64,000 nucleotides of DNA from assembly GCA_902536765.1 (NCBI GenBank), contig CACAYM010000003.1, positions 77,501 to 141,500 of the forward strand, written 5' to 3'. Each line of letters starts with the position of its first letter. Position 1 is the stretch's first letter. Below the pieces are notes generated by a model that saw only the letters and a program-made list of their open reading frames with translations, did not search any database and was not told where the DNA came from. The position numbers and the translations under genes are program-made. The stretch is from an uncultured Pelagibacteraceae bacterium. Its GTDB lineage: Bacteria > Pseudomonadota > Alphaproteobacteria > Pelagibacterales > Pelagibacteraceae. Shown piece after piece: positions 36,105 through 44,989 of this stretch.

Positions 36105-36788
36105 ATGTATAAAAAAAAACAGTTTTTAAAATTAGATAAAAAATATAAAAAATACCAAGAAGGTGGTTCTGTTGGCTTTATGATGGATATCTGCCATAAA
36201 GGAATGGAAATTGATAAGTATTTCTTAGGTAAAAAAACTGTCATTTTAGAAATTGGTGCTGGCTCATCTCCACACATTCACTATTTAAATCATAATTATA
36301 ATCGATATTATTTTTTAGAGAGTTCAAAATTCGCAATTCAGCACTTAAAAAAAAATTTTAGAAAAAATAAAAAAATTTATTTTAGATATTACAAAAACAA
36401 CAAAATACCTTTCAAAAAAAATTATTTCGATAGAATAATAATTTCACATGTTTTAGAACATATCCCAGATCCAGAGCAGTATCTTTCACAAATATTTTCA
36501 AAACTAAAAAGGAACGGAATTCTATCCATAGCACTTCCGAATGATCCAGGTATATTTTGGAGATTAGGAAGGTATTTTTTAAAAATGTTTAAAGTAAAAA
36601 AAATTCTTAAAATTTCTGAAAAAGAGTATAATTACATGATAGCAACTGAACATATAAATTCTATTTTTAATTTAATATCAATAATAAAATATAAATATGA
36701 AAAGAATATAATTGATGAGAAATATTTACCATTTAGAATTAAAAATATTGATTTAAATTTATTCTATAACGTTACACTAAAAAAATAA
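36105..36788 (+). CDS. Class I SAM-dependent methyltransferase (Methyltransf_11-like)
   Basis: A 227-aa protein with VILEIGAGSSPHIHYL near 45-60 (motif I), YYFLESSK near 67 and FDRIIISHVLEHIPDPEQYLSQIF near 108-131, ending motif III with RNGILSIALPNDPG. It is a small-molecule or glycan methyltransferase. The stop codon abuts the convergent GT2 gene at 36789 with no gap. Related to other methyltransferases in the window only at the fold level. Confidence 0.8.
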   Translation: MYKKKQFLKLDKKYKKYQEGGSVGFMMDICHKGMEIDKYFLGKKTVILEIGAGSSPHIHYLNHNYNRYYFLESSKFAIQHLKKNFRKNKKIYFRYYKNNKIPFKKNYFDRIIISHVLEHIPDPEQYLSQIFSKLKRNGILSIALPNDPGIFWRLGRYFLKMFKVKKILKISEKEYNYMIATEHINSIFNLISIIKYKYEKNIIDEKYLPFRIKNIDLNLFYNVTLKK

Positions 36789-37547
36789 CTAATATATTTT
36801 TCTCAAAATTAATATTCTTAGATTTAAATAAATTGTTTTAAAAATTTTCATTTTTGATTTACCTTTTTTCAAATCATATCTAAGATTAATTGGTAATTCA
36901 CAAAAAGATAAACTATTTTTATAACTGTAAAGTTTTAATAGAATATCAACTGAGGCAGAAAAACCTGTTTCAGAAAAAAAATGTTTATTTTTTTTAATTA
37001 TGTTTCTTATTTTTTTGACTTTAAAGGCTCTAAAGCCAGAGGTATAATCTTTAATATTTTTAATTGGGTAAAAAATTTTGAATAAAATTGCTGCAGCAAA
37101 ACTTAAGAATTTTCTTGATGTCTGTAGACCTTTGATCTTAGAGTTTCGAACATACCTTGAGGCAATTGCCACATCTTTATTCTCATTTTCTAATTTATTT
37201 ACCAATGAATAGCTTAGGGCAACAGTATGAGAATTATCCGTATCCATTGTAACTATAAAATCTTTGTCATTTGCATTATTAATTACATACTTAAAGCCAG
37301 TTTCTAAAGCTTTACCAAATCCTTTGTTAGTTCTGTGATTTATCACTTTTATTTTAATTTTTTTGGAAATTTTCTTTTTAAGATTTGATATAATACTTAA
37401 AGTATTATCAGTAGAGCCATCGTTAACTAAAATAATAAAAATAGAGATTTTTTTTCTTTTATAAAATTTATTGAAACTTTTTAACAAAGGCTGGATATTT
37501 TTACTTTCGTTATAAGAAGGCAGTACATAAAATATTTTAATTTTCAT
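36789..37547 (-). CDS. DPM1-like glycosyltransferase family 2
   Basis: A 252-aa GT-A enzyme. FYVLPSYNESKNIQPLL (about 6-22), IILVNDGSTDNTLSII near 38-53, HRTNKGFGKALETGFKYV near 72-89, FIVTMDTDNSH near 98-108 (D-x-D) and DYTSGFRAFKVKKI near 165-178. These are typical polyprenol-phosphate mannosyl- or glucosyltransferase features. It overlaps the wecB end by 11 bases, so the two share a transcript. Confidence 0.84.
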   Translation of the reverse strand: MKIKIFYVLPSYNESKNIQPLLKSFNKFYKRKKISIFIILVNDGSTDNTLSIISNLKKKISKKIKIKVINHRTNKGFGKALETGFKYVINNANDKDFIVTMDTDNSHTVALSYSLVNKLENENKDVAIASRYVRNSKIKGLQTSRKFLSFAAAILFKIFYPIKNIKDYTSGFRAFKVKKIRNIIKKNKHFFSETGFSASVDILLKLYSYKNSLSFCELPINLRYDLKKGKSKMKIFKTIYLNLRILILRKIY

Positions 37548-38619
37548 TTTTATATTCTTTTATTAAAATCTTTACAATTTTAGCAGAAACATATTTTCCG
37601 TAGGGATTTTCCCAACTTTTTTTTGATTTAAGCATTTTGTAAATTGCTTTTTTAATTAGTTTTGCGCTATATCCAGTTAGTATATTGGATTTAATTTTTA
37701 TTGTTTCTGGTCTTTCTGTATTATTTCTGATAGTTACGCACGGTGTTTTAAGTATACATGCTTCCTCTTGCACGCCGCCAGAATCTGTTAAAACCAATTT
37801 TGATTTTTTTTGATATCCAAGCGATTCGTTGTAACTACAAGGTTTAATAATAAATAATTTTTCTAGATTATTAATCTTTAAATTTTTTATTTTCTTTTTT
37901 GTTCGTGGATGTATAGGAAAAATGATTTTCGTTTTTAATTCCTCTGTCAAATTTATAATTGTTTTAATTACGGTTTTTAATCTTTTAGGATTGTCAACAG
38001 TTTCAGGTCTATGAAGAGTCAGAAAAAAAAATTGTTTATAGTTATTTTTTTTTTTAAATTTGGAAAAATTTTGTGTAATAGTATCTGATATAGTATTACC
38101 AACAACATAAACTTTTTTTTTAGTTAATTTTTCATTAACCAAATTTTTTTTTGCTATGATAGTCGGAGCAAAAAGAATATCGCTGATTTTATCAGCTTTT
38201 ATTCTATTGATTTCCTCAGGCATTTTTTTATCAAATGATCTTATTCCTGCTTCGACATGTACTAATTTTGATTTAATCTTATTTCTTATTCTTTTATAAG
38301 CTAAGGCGGAAGCCAAAACTGAGTTTGTATCACCTTGATTTATAATATAATCCGGATTTATTAATTTATAATAATCAATCAATTTCAATACTGCCTTTTT
38401 AATAAAATTCTTATTATAAGATCTTGAGTTATTCAGTTTTAAAAAATAGTTTGGCTTTAAGGAAAAATCTCTAAAAAATCTTCCTTCCATATTATAATCA
38501 AAATGTTGGCCAGTATGAATGATTGTGGATTTAATTTTTTTTTTTTTACACAATTTTATTAATGGTGCAAGTTTAATTATTTCCGGTCTGGTTCCAAGAA
38601 CAAAACAAATACTTATCAT
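37537..38619 (-). CDS. wecB: UDP-GlcNAc 2-epimerase, non-hydrolysing
   Basis: A 360-aa GT-B-fold epimerase interconverting UDP-GlcNAc and UDP-ManNAc. FVLGTRPEIIKLAPLI (about 6-21), HTGQHFDYNM near 35-44, NQGDTNSVLASALA near 94-107, HVEAGIRSFDKKMPEEINR near 121-139, HPRTKKKI near 242 and DSGGVQEEA near 280-288 are the standard motifs. It differs from the hydrolysing NeuC-type enzyme at 285. No WecC dehydrogenase is present in the window, so the UDP-ManNAc may serve another purpose. A 13-A run (coding strand) lies at 38535-38547. Confidence 0.92.
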   Translation of the reverse strand: MISICFVLGTRPEIIKLAPLIKLCKKKKIKSTIIHTGQHFDYNMEGRFFRDFSLKPNYFLKLNNSRSYNKNFIKKAVLKLIDYYKLINPDYIINQGDTNSVLASALAYKRIRNKIKSKLVHVEAGIRSFDKKMPEEINRIKADKISDILFAPTIIAKKNLVNEKLTKKKVYVVGNTISDTITQNFSKFKKKNNYKQFFFLTLHRPETVDNPKRLKTVIKTIINLTEELKTKIIFPIHPRTKKKIKNLKINNLEKLFIIKPCSYNESLGYQKKSKLVLTDSGGVQEEACILKTPCVTIRNNTERPETIKIKSNILTGYSAKLIKKAIYKMLKSKKSWENPYGKYVSAKIVKILIKEYKNEN

Positions 38620-38664
38620 AAAAAAAATAATGTAATATAATAGTTTTTTCTGGAGATTTATCTA

Positions 38665-38670
38665 TATAAT
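38665..38670 (+). promoter_or_regulatory. Candidate -10 element for fcl
   Basis: TATAAT at 38665-38670 matches the -10 consensus exactly and is 21 bases upstream of the fcl ATG. No good -35 box is seen 17 bases upstream. In this AT-rich sequence such matches arise often by chance. Confidence 0.3.
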
Positions 38671-38691
38671 TGATAGTGATAATGTAAATTC

Positions 38692-39609
38692 ATGAAAATT
38701 TTTTTAGCAGGACATAAAGGGTTAGTAGGCTCAGCTATTTATAGAAAATTAATTGAAAAGAAATATAAAAAAATAATTACGATTGATAAAAAAAAACTAA
38801 ACCTTCTTGATCAACGTAAAGTTTTTAAATTTTTAAAAAGCAATAAACCAGACGTAGTAATAATTGCAGCAGCAAAAGTTGGAGGAATATATCACAACAG
38901 TATTCACGGCGCAGATTTTATTTATGAAAACTTACAAATACAAAATAATCTTATCCATGGAAGTTATAAAAATAAAGTCAAAAGACTTCTGTTTCTAGGG
39001 TCAAGTTGTATTTATCCTAAATTTGCAAAGCAACCAATCAAAGAAAAATATTTGTTAACAGGAAAACTAGAAGAAACGAATTATCCTTATGCAACAGCAA
39101 AAATTGCGGGTGTAAAAATGTGCGAAGCATATAATGATCAATATAAAACCAATTTTACCTGTTTAATGCCGGCCAATTCTTATGGACCAAATGATAATTA
39201 TCATAGTTTGAATTCTCATTTTTTCCCTGCTTTAATAAAAAAAGCACATGAGTGTAAAATTAAAAATAAAAAAAACTTTATGGTTTGGGGCTCAGGTAAA
39301 CCATTAAGAGAGCTAATATTTGTAGATGATATCGCTGATGCTTGTGTTTTTTTTATGAATAAAAAAACTAAAAGCCCACTGATAAATATTGGTACAGGAA
39401 AAGACATGTCAATAAAACATTATGCAAAGTTTTTAATAAAAAAATTAAAATTAAAAGCAAAAATAAAATTTGATAAATCAAAACCTGATGGTGTCCCAAA
39501 AAAACTTTTAGATACGACATTAGCTAGAAAATATGGATGGAAGTCAAAAATCTCGTTAGATAAAGGCTTTGATATAACTTATAAAAGTTTTTTAGAGAAT
39601 AATAAATAG
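38692..39609 (+). CDS. fcl: GDP-L-fucose synthase
   Basis: Epimerises and reduces GDP-4-keto-6-deoxymannose to GDP-L-fucose. The 305-aa protein shows AGHKGLVGSAI (about 6-16), AAAKVGGI near 64-71, LGSSCIYPKFAKQPIKE near 102-118 and Y-A-T-A-K near 135-139, with NSYGPNDNY near 163-171, all characteristic. Upstream partner gmd is at 33870. A TATAAT at 38665-38670 could be its -10 element, 27 bases ahead of its ATG, in a 72-base divergent gap with wecB. Confidence 0.93.
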   Translation: MKIFLAGHKGLVGSAIYRKLIEKKYKKIITIDKKKLNLLDQRKVFKFLKSNKPDVVIIAAAKVGGIYHNSIHGADFIYENLQIQNNLIHGSYKNKVKRLLFLGSSCIYPKFAKQPIKEKYLLTGKLEETNYPYATAKIAGVKMCEAYNDQYKTNFTCLMPANSYGPNDNYHSLNSHFFPALIKKAHECKIKNKKNFMVWGSGKPLRELIFVDDIADACVFFMNKKTKSPLINIGTGKDMSIKHYAKFLIKKLKLKAKIKFDKSKPDGVPKKLLDTTLARKYGWKSKISLDKGFDITYKSFLENNK

Positions 39610-39614
39610 TAAAA

Positions 39615-40496
39615 GTGAAAAAATTAATATTAGTTACTGGAGGAGCTGGATTTGTTGGATCTAATCTAATTAAGTATCTGTTAAAAAAAACGAAATATAA
39701 AATTTTATCAGTTGATAATTATAGCTCAGGATCAAAAAAAAATCATATTAATAATAAAAGAGTAAAATACTTAAAAGCTGATACTAAGGATATTAGCAAG
39801 GTTATATCAAAACCCCAATTCATTAAAGTTGTTTTTCATTTTGGTGAATTTTCAAGAATATATCAAAGCTTCTTACAAATGGACAAATGTATTAGTTCTA
39901 ATTCAGTTGGTACAAACGCCGTTTTTAATTTTTGTTTAATAAATAAAATTAAGCTCGTTTACAGTGCAACATCCGCATCATTAGGAAACAGAGGTAAAGA
40001 TAAAAATTTATCACCATATGCATTTACAAAAGCAAAAAATTTAGAATTATTAGAAAATTTAAAGAAATGGTTTAAATTTAATTACGAGATAATTTATTTT
40101 TATAATGTATATGGACCAGGACAAATTTCTAGAGGCTCTATGGCTACTGTTATTGGTATTTTTGAAAGTTGTTACAAAAAAAATAAACCATTAACAATTG
40201 TAAAACCTGGTACTCAATCCAGAAGATTTACTCATATAAACGATACAATAGAGATATGTTACAAAGCCTGGAAAAAGAATTTATGCAGACATTACAGCAT
40301 TTCACATAAAAAAAGTTATTCAATTATTGAGGTTGCAAAATTATTCGGAAAAAAAATTAAATTTTTACCTAAAAGAGATGGAGAGAGATACGCATCTGCA
40401 TTAACAAATATGAATTTATCCAATAAGGTGTATAGACACTTTGGCAACATAGATTTAAGAGAATACATACAAAAATTTAAAGAAAATAATCACTAA
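39615..40496 (+). CDS. NAD-dependent epimerase/dehydratase next to 5S rRNA
   Basis: A 293-aa extended SDR starting at GTG 39615. VTGGAGFVGSNLIKYL (about 6-21), HFGEFSRIYQS near 75-85, YSATSASLGNRGK near 116-128 and S-P-Y-A-F-T-K near 133-139, then FYNVYGPGQ near 158. The fold is that of UDP-glucose 4-epimerase and UDP-sugar decarboxylases, with the HFGE motif taking the usual HLAA place. It is the last gene of the island, ending 41 bases before the 5S rRNA. Substrate unknown. Confidence 0.76.
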   Translation: MKKLILVTGGAGFVGSNLIKYLLKKTKYKILSVDNYSSGSKKNHINNKRVKYLKADTKDISKVISKPQFIKVVFHFGEFSRIYQSFLQMDKCISSNSVGTNAVFNFCLINKIKLVYSATSASLGNRGKDKNLSPYAFTKAKNLELLENLKKWFKFNYEIIYFYNVYGPGQISRGSMATVIGIFESCYKKNKPLTIVKPGTQSRRFTHINDTIEICYKAWKKNLCRHYSISHKKSYSIIEVAKLFGKKIKFLPKRDGERYASALTNMNLSNKVYRHFGNIDLREYIQKFKENNH

Positions 40497-40529
40497 TTTA
40501 CAATTGATTTTTTGATTTTTTTTTATATA
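40497..40529 (+). promoter_or_regulatory. Possible promoter for the detached 5S rRNA gene
   Basis: Only 41 bases separate the SDR stop from 5S. They contain TTTACA (40497-40502) and TATATA (40524-40529), spaced 21 bases, or TTTATA at 40522-40527 spaced 19. Both are poor fits in spacing, so a promoter here is only a suggestion; the alternative is read-through from the island. Confidence 0.22.
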
Positions 40530-40537
40530 AGTTCATG

Positions 40538-40653
40538 GCCTGGTGATTATTGCGGAGGTGTAATACCCGATCCCATTCCGAACTCGGAAGTCAAGCCCTT
40601 CAGCGCCGATGGTACTTTGTCTTAAGGCATGGAAGAGTAGGACGTTGCCAGGC
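40538..40653 (+). rRNA. rrf: 5S ribosomal RNA
   Basis: The 116-base sequence has the universal 5S pattern: GCCTGG at the 5' end pairs with CCAGGC at the 3' end, and the interior holds CCCGATCCCATTCCGAACTCGG followed by AAGCCCTTCAGCGCCGATGGTACT. It is by far the most GC-rich stretch in the window. No 16S or 23S gene accompanies it. In SAR11 genomes the 5S gene is known to be separated from 16S-23S by a hypervariable region, which matches the island to the left. Exact ends may differ by one or two bases. Confidence 0.95.
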
Positions 40654-40661
40654 TATTAATT

Positions 40662-40787
40662 ATGAAAGTCAAAAGTTCTTTAAAATCATTAAAAAAAAGA
40701 GATCTTAACTCTAAGTTAGTTAGACGCAGAGGAAGAGTTTATATAATAAATAAAAAGAATCCAAAGTATAAAGCTAGACAAAAATAA
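40662..40787 (+). CDS. rpmJ: 50S ribosomal protein L36
   Basis: A 41-codon gene, too short for many ORF callers. It encodes [14 protein letters not shown]...[21 protein letters not shown] (only key parts given), the alphaproteobacterial form of L36, a small basic large-subunit protein. Like other alphaproteobacterial L36 proteins it lacks the zinc-binding Cys residues of the bacillus type. Its ATG lies only 8 bases after the 3' end of 5S, with no Shine-Dalgarno sequence, so it may be transcribed together with 5S. Confidence 0.93.
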   Translation: MKVKSSLKSLKKRDLNSKLVRRRGRVYIINKKNPKYKARQK

Positions 40788-40801
40788 ACCTTAATTAATT
40801 T

Positions 40802-41884
40802 ATGATAATTGGATCAATTTCAGAAAATAAAATGATTGAAAAAAGAGTTTCGATAACTCCTGAGATTGCTAAAAAATATATTTCCAATGGATTTCAAATA
40901 AAAATTGAAAAAGGAATTGCTGAGCATCTTGGTATATTGGACGATGAATTTGTTAAAGAAGGTTGTGTTTTAGATACAAAAGAAAATGTTTTAAGAGAAT
41001 CTGACTTATTGTTACAAATGAATTTGCCATCGGATGAGAATTTAAATATTGTTAAAAAAAAAAATATTCTTGTAGGCAGTTTTAATTTAAGTAATAACGA
41101 GGAAAAAATTAACAAGTACAAAGATAAAGTTTCAATTTTTTCCCTTGAACTTTTGCCTAGAATTACGCGAGCTCAATCAATGGATATTCTCTCTTCACAA
41201 GCAAATTTAGCTGGATACAAAGCTGTTATAGACTCTTTTTCTTTATTTAAAAAAGCAATTCCTATGATGATGACAGCTGCGGGGACTATTCCAGCAGCTA
41301 AAGTACTTGTGGTTGGAGCAGGTGTTGCTGGATTACAGGCTATTGCTACCGCAAAAAGAATGGGCGCCATTGTTTTTGCTACCGATGTGAGACTAGCATC
41401 AAAAGAGCAAGTTGAGAGTTTGGGTGGAAAATTTTTAGTTGTTGAGGGTTCAGAAAATCTTGAAACGGAGGGTGGTTATGCAAAAGAAGCATCTGAAGAT
41501 TTTAAAAAGAAACAAGAAGATCTAATATTAGAAACTTTAAAAAAAATAGATGTAGTTATTTGTACGGCTCTAATACCTGGCAAAAAAGCTCCAAAAATTA
41601 TAAATGAAAATATGATAAATAATATGCAGCCCGGATCTGTAATTTATGATTTAGCTGCTTCACAAGGAGGAAATGCAGCATTTACAAAAGCTGATGAAAT
41701 TGTAGAAAAAAATGGCATAACAATTGTGGGAGAAAGTGTTATACTTAATAAACTTCCAGTTTCAGCATCAAATTTATATGCAAAAAATTTGTTTAACTTT
41801 GTTTTAAATTTATACGACAAGAAAAATAATAAAATTAATATTAACATGGAAGATGAAATTATTTCAAAAACTTTGGTAAAATAG
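40802..41884 (+). CDS. pntAA: NAD(P) transhydrogenase alpha subunit, part 1 (NAD-binding dI)
   Basis: The peripheral NAD(H)-binding component (dI) of the proton-translocating transhydrogenase. The N-terminal EKRVSITPEIAKKYISNG (about 11-28) and the Rossmann fingerprint VVGAGVAGLQAIATAKRMGA near 170-189 with a following D-V-R are characteristic of alanine dehydrogenase/PntA proteins. Length of 360 aa with no membrane domain shows the three-subunit arrangement. pntAB and pntB follow at 1- and 3-base gaps. The enzyme uses proton motive force to make NADPH from NADH. Confidence 0.93.
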   Translation: MIIGSISENKMIEKRVSITPEIAKKYISNGFQIKIEKGIAEHLGILDDEFVKEGCVLDTKENVLRESDLLLQMNLPSDENLNIVKKKNILVGSFNLSNNEEKINKYKDKVSIFSLELLPRITRAQSMDILSSQANLAGYKAVIDSFSLFKKAIPMMMTAAGTIPAAKVLVVGAGVAGLQAIATAKRMGAIVFATDVRLASKEQVESLGGKFLVVEGSENLETEGGYAKEASEDFKKKQEDLILETLKKIDVVICTALIPGKKAPKIINENMINNMQPGSVIYDLAASQGGNAAFTKADEIVEKNGITIVGESVILNKLPVSASNLYAKNLFNFVLNLYDKKNNKININMEDEIISKTLVK

Positions 41885-41885
41885 T

Positions 41886-42194
41886 ATGGAAATTGACCCA
41901 TTTATATTCAGGCTGAGCATTTTTATTTTGGCAATATTTGTTGGATATTATGTTGTATGGAGCGTAACGCCTTCACTTCATACTCCGTTAATGTCAGTAA
42001 CCAATGCAATATCTTCAGTAATTATTGTGGGCGCAATAGTTGCAGCGTTAGCTGGTGATGACAGTAAAATTTTTGATACAGCAAATATTTTTGGATTTCT
42101 AGCTATAATTTTAGCAGCAGTAAATATTTTTGGTGGGTTTCTCGTCACTCAGAGAATGTTAGCAATGTATAAGAAGAAAAAGAAAGAAAAATAA
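41886..42194 (+). CDS. pntAB: NAD(P) transhydrogenase alpha subunit, part 2 (membrane)
   Basis: A 102-aa membrane protein with three to four hydrophobic helices (about 9-27, 38-56, 66-88). VTPSLHTPLMSVTNAISSVIIVGA near 27-50 is the conserved PntA membrane signature. It forms half of the proton channel with PntB in the inner membrane. It lies one base after pntAA and 3 bases before pntB. Confidence 0.92.
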   Translation: MEIDPFIFRLSIFILAIFVGYYVVWSVTPSLHTPLMSVTNAISSVIIVGAIVAALAGDDSKIFDTANIFGFLAIILAAVNIFGGFLVTQRMLAMYKKKKKEK

Positions 42195-42197
42195 ATA

Positions 42198-43592
42198 ATG
42201 TCCGCAAATCTTTTAGCAATATTTTATCTTATATCTGGTGTCCTTTTTATATTAGCCCTAAGAGGTCTCTCTTCACCAGAAACGTCTCGACAAGGTAATT
42301 TTTTTGCGATAATTGGAATGGCCATTGCTATTGGTGTCACTATTATTTCAATAGGTAATTTTTCAACTGGGTTCATATTTTTGTTAATTTTTTTAATAAT
42401 AGGCGGATCTATAGGTGCATTTATAGCTTTTAAAATACCAATGACTGCTATGCCTGAGCTTGTAGCTGGTTTCCATAGTTTGGTAGGTTTAGCTGCAGTA
42501 TTTGTTGCAATATCTGCTTTTTTAAATCCTGATGTTTTTAATTTAGGTTCTCCTGGTAAAATTAAAATTGCAAGTTTGATTGAAATGTCTTTGGGAGCAG
42601 CCATTGGGGCAATTACTTTTACTGGATCAATAATTGCATTTCTTAAATTAAGAGGTTTGATGTCAGGGTCACCAATAACATTTACTGGTCAACATTTATT
42701 AAATCTTGCATTGGGGATAATAATTGTTGGTCTAATCATTTATCTCTGTAATACGCAACAGGAATATTTATACTGGTCGTTGATAGCAGTATCTTTTCTT
42801 GTAGGTATACTTCTAATTATTCCAATAGGTGGTGCTGACATGCCTGTTGTTATTTCTATGTTAAATTCCTATTCAGGTTGGGCAGCAGCCGGTATCGGCT
42901 TTACTTTAGAAAATAGTGCACTGATAATAACAGGCGCATTAGTAGGTTCTTCGGGTGCAATATTATCTTACATAATGTGTAAAGGTATGAATAGATCTTT
43001 CTTTAATGTAATTTTAGGAGGCTGGGGAGCAACTGAGGAAAGTTCAAAATCAATTTCAAAAGAACAAAAACCTGTAAAAAGCGGAAATGCAGACGATGCA
43101 GCTTTTTTAATGAAAAATGCTTCCTCAGTAATTATCGTTCCAGGATATGGTATGGCAGTTGCTCAAGCACAACACGCACTTAGGGAGATGGTTGATACAC
43201 TAAAAAAAAATGGAGTTAAGGTATCTTACGCAATACACCCTGTAGCTGGAAGGATGCCTGGGCATATGAATGTATTGCTTGCAGAAGCAAACGTGCCCTA
43301 TGATGAAGTTTTTGAATTAGAGGATATAAATAATGATTTTGCTAATTGTGATGTAGCTTATGTAATTGGCGCAAATGACGTGACTAATCCAGTGGCAAAG
43401 ACAGATCCACAAAGCCCAATTTATGGAATGCCTATTTTAGATGTAGAAAAATCAAAATCAGTATTATTTGTTAAAAGGAGTCTATCACCTGGATATGCTG
43501 GAATAGATAATGATTTATTTTACAGGGAAAATACTTTAATGTTGTTTGCTGATGCTAAAAAAATGACTGAAGATATAACTAAAAGCTTATAG
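42198..43592 (+). CDS. pntB: NAD(P) transhydrogenase beta subunit
   Basis: A 464-aa protein with about nine membrane helices (residues 1-285) and a C-terminal NADPH-binding dIII domain. dIII shows VIIVPGYGMAVAQAQHALREM near 311-331, HPVAGRMPGHMNVLLAEANVPYDEV near 345-369 and GANDVTNP near 392-399. Length and motifs are typical. The three-gene set is conserved in alphaproteobacteria and marks the start of core genome right of the island. Confidence 0.95.
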   Translation: MSANLLAIFYLISGVLFILALRGLSSPETSRQGNFFAIIGMAIAIGVTIISIGNFSTGFIFLLIFLIIGGSIGAFIAFKIPMTAMPELVAGFHSLVGLAAVFVAISAFLNPDVFNLGSPGKIKIASLIEMSLGAAIGAITFTGSIIAFLKLRGLMSGSPITFTGQHLLNLALGIIIVGLIIYLCNTQQEYLYWSLIAVSFLVGILLIIPIGGADMPVVISMLNSYSGWAAAGIGFTLENSALIITGALVGSSGAILSYIMCKGMNRSFFNVILGGWGATEESSKSISKEQKPVKSGNADDAAFLMKNASSVIIVPGYGMAVAQAQHALREMVDTLKKNGVKVSYAIHPVAGRMPGHMNVLLAEANVPYDEVFELEDINNDFANCDVAYVIGANDVTNPVAKTDPQSPIYGMPILDVEKSKSVLFVKRSLSPGYAGIDNDLFYRENTLMLFADAKKMTEDITKSL

Positions 43593-43601
43593 GGAAAACT
43601 T

Positions 43602-44300
43602 TTGAGCACAAAAATATTTTGTGATATTGCAGATATAAAAATAATAAAAAAATTCACTAAAAAAAAAATAGTTAAAGGTTTCACAACAAATCCATCTTTA
43701 ATAAGAAAAGCTGGAGCTAAAAATTATTTAGATTATTGCAGAAAAATTGTTCACACATCCAAAAACAAGCCTGTTTCCTTGGAAGTATTTGCTGATAATT
43801 ACAATGATATGAAAAAGCAAGCATTAGTGATAGATAACTTAGGAAAAAATGTGTATGTAAAAATTCCAGTTTGTAATTCAAAAGGAGTGTTTTCTGGAAA
43901 GATAATTAACTTTTTATCAAAGAAAAATATAAAAATTAATATCACTGCGGTTTACACAGCCAAACAAACAAAAAATATTTTAAGTGTAATAAATAAACAA
44001 TCAGATGTCATAATTTCAATTTTCGCCGGAAGAGCAAGTGATGCAGGAAAGGATCCACTGCCAGAATTAATCAAAAGTATATCATTCGCAAAAAAATTTA
44101 AAAATGTAAAAATTCTTTGGGCCAGTGTTAGAGAACCATATAATTATTTACATGCAAAAAAAATAGGTTGTCATGTGATAACAGTCCCACCTAAAATAAT
44201 AGAAAAAATCGAGAATTTTGGAAAATCTTACTCAAAATTAACTTTGGACACAGTAAAAACCTTTTTGGTTGATAGTGAAAAATCAAAGTTTAAAATTTAA
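43602..44300 (+). CDS. Transaldolase-like protein (fructose-6-phosphate aldolase family)
   Basis: A 232-aa small-type transaldolase beginning at TTG 43602. IFCDIADIKIIKKF (about 5-18) and GFTTNPSLIRKAG near 26-38 are the N-terminal family signature; Lys in NVYVKIPV near 86 is the expected Schiff-base residue, followed by NITAVYT near 112. IFAGRASDAGKDP is also conserved. It works in the non-oxidative pentose phosphate pathway or on related sugar phosphates, and transaldolase chemistry can feed sedoheptulose 7-phosphate, the substrate of GmhA. It overlaps the next gene by one base. Confidence 0.85.
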   Translation: MSTKIFCDIADIKIIKKFTKKKIVKGFTTNPSLIRKAGAKNYLDYCRKIVHTSKNKPVSLEVFADNYNDMKKQALVIDNLGKNVYVKIPVCNSKGVFSGKIINFLSKKNIKINITAVYTAKQTKNILSVINKQSDVIISIFAGRASDAGKDPLPELIKSISFAKKFKNVKILWASVREPYNYLHAKKIGCHVITVPPKIIEKIENFGKSYSKLTLDTVKTFLVDSEKSKFKI

Positions 44301-44974
44301 TGAAAATTTTTAATTATTCGTTATCATTTAATTTTATTAAACATACATATCTTTCTTTTAAAAAAAAAAATTCGTTAATACGACTTACTCACAATTATTT
44401 TCTAAAAAAAATTTGTTTAAAAGGTAAAACAATTGATCTTGGCGCAGGAGATGGTTCAAATTTGACGTATTACGATTTTATTAATATAAGTGAAGCAAAA
44501 ATAGAAAAAGCTGACTTTTATAAAGAAGCGAAAAATAAATTTAATTTGGAAAATAAAATTTCCATTGATAATCAAAAATACGATAATATTATTTTATTTA
44601 ATACTATCGAGCATATTGAAAATTACAAAAATCTAATATCTGAAACGCACAGAATTTTAAAAAATAATGGTAATCTTGAAATATTTGTACCATTTCTTGT
44701 TTTATACCACCCTGACCCAAAAGATGTGTTTAGACCTACGCATTTTTATTTAGAAAAACTTTTAAAAGAACAAGGATTTCTAGTAGAAATTACACTGATC
44801 GGAGTTGGACCTTTTTTTGCTTCATATCAAAATTTATTTAGATATTTTAAGTTTCCATTATTACAGACAATTTTTTTTATTTTTTTTGATATTCTTAATA
44901 GGTTAATAAAAATTTTTTCAAAAGATTTTTCTAATTATTATTGTGGTATTCATGCGTCGTGTATTAAAAAATAA
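44300..44974 (+). CDS. Class I SAM-dependent methyltransferase
   Basis: A 224-aa protein with TIDLGAGDGSNLTYY near 43-57, then YDNIILFNTIEHIENYKNLI near 95-114 and EIFVPFLVLYHPDP. A C-terminal hydrophobic patch near 190-205 might contact the membrane. It is the first of three surface-glycan genes (with the GT2 at 44990 and the membrane protein at 45970) inserted between the transaldolase and murB. Substrate unknown. Confidence 0.74.
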   Translation: MKIFNYSLSFNFIKHTYLSFKKKNSLIRLTHNYFLKKICLKGKTIDLGAGDGSNLTYYDFINISEAKIEKADFYKEAKNKFNLENKISIDNQKYDNIILFNTIEHIENYKNLISETHRILKNNGNLEIFVPFLVLYHPDPKDVFRPTHFYLEKLLKEQGFLVEITLIGVGPFFASYQNLFRYFKFPLLQTIFFIFFDILNRLIKIFSKDFSNYYCGIHASCIKK

Positions 44975-44989
44975 CTTAAAAAAAAATTT

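Noticed and set aside
42224..42604. 126-codon open frame on the minus strand inside pntB
   Set aside because: It is fully antisense to a well-supported membrane protein gene and has no domain motif; it reflects the codon use of pntB.
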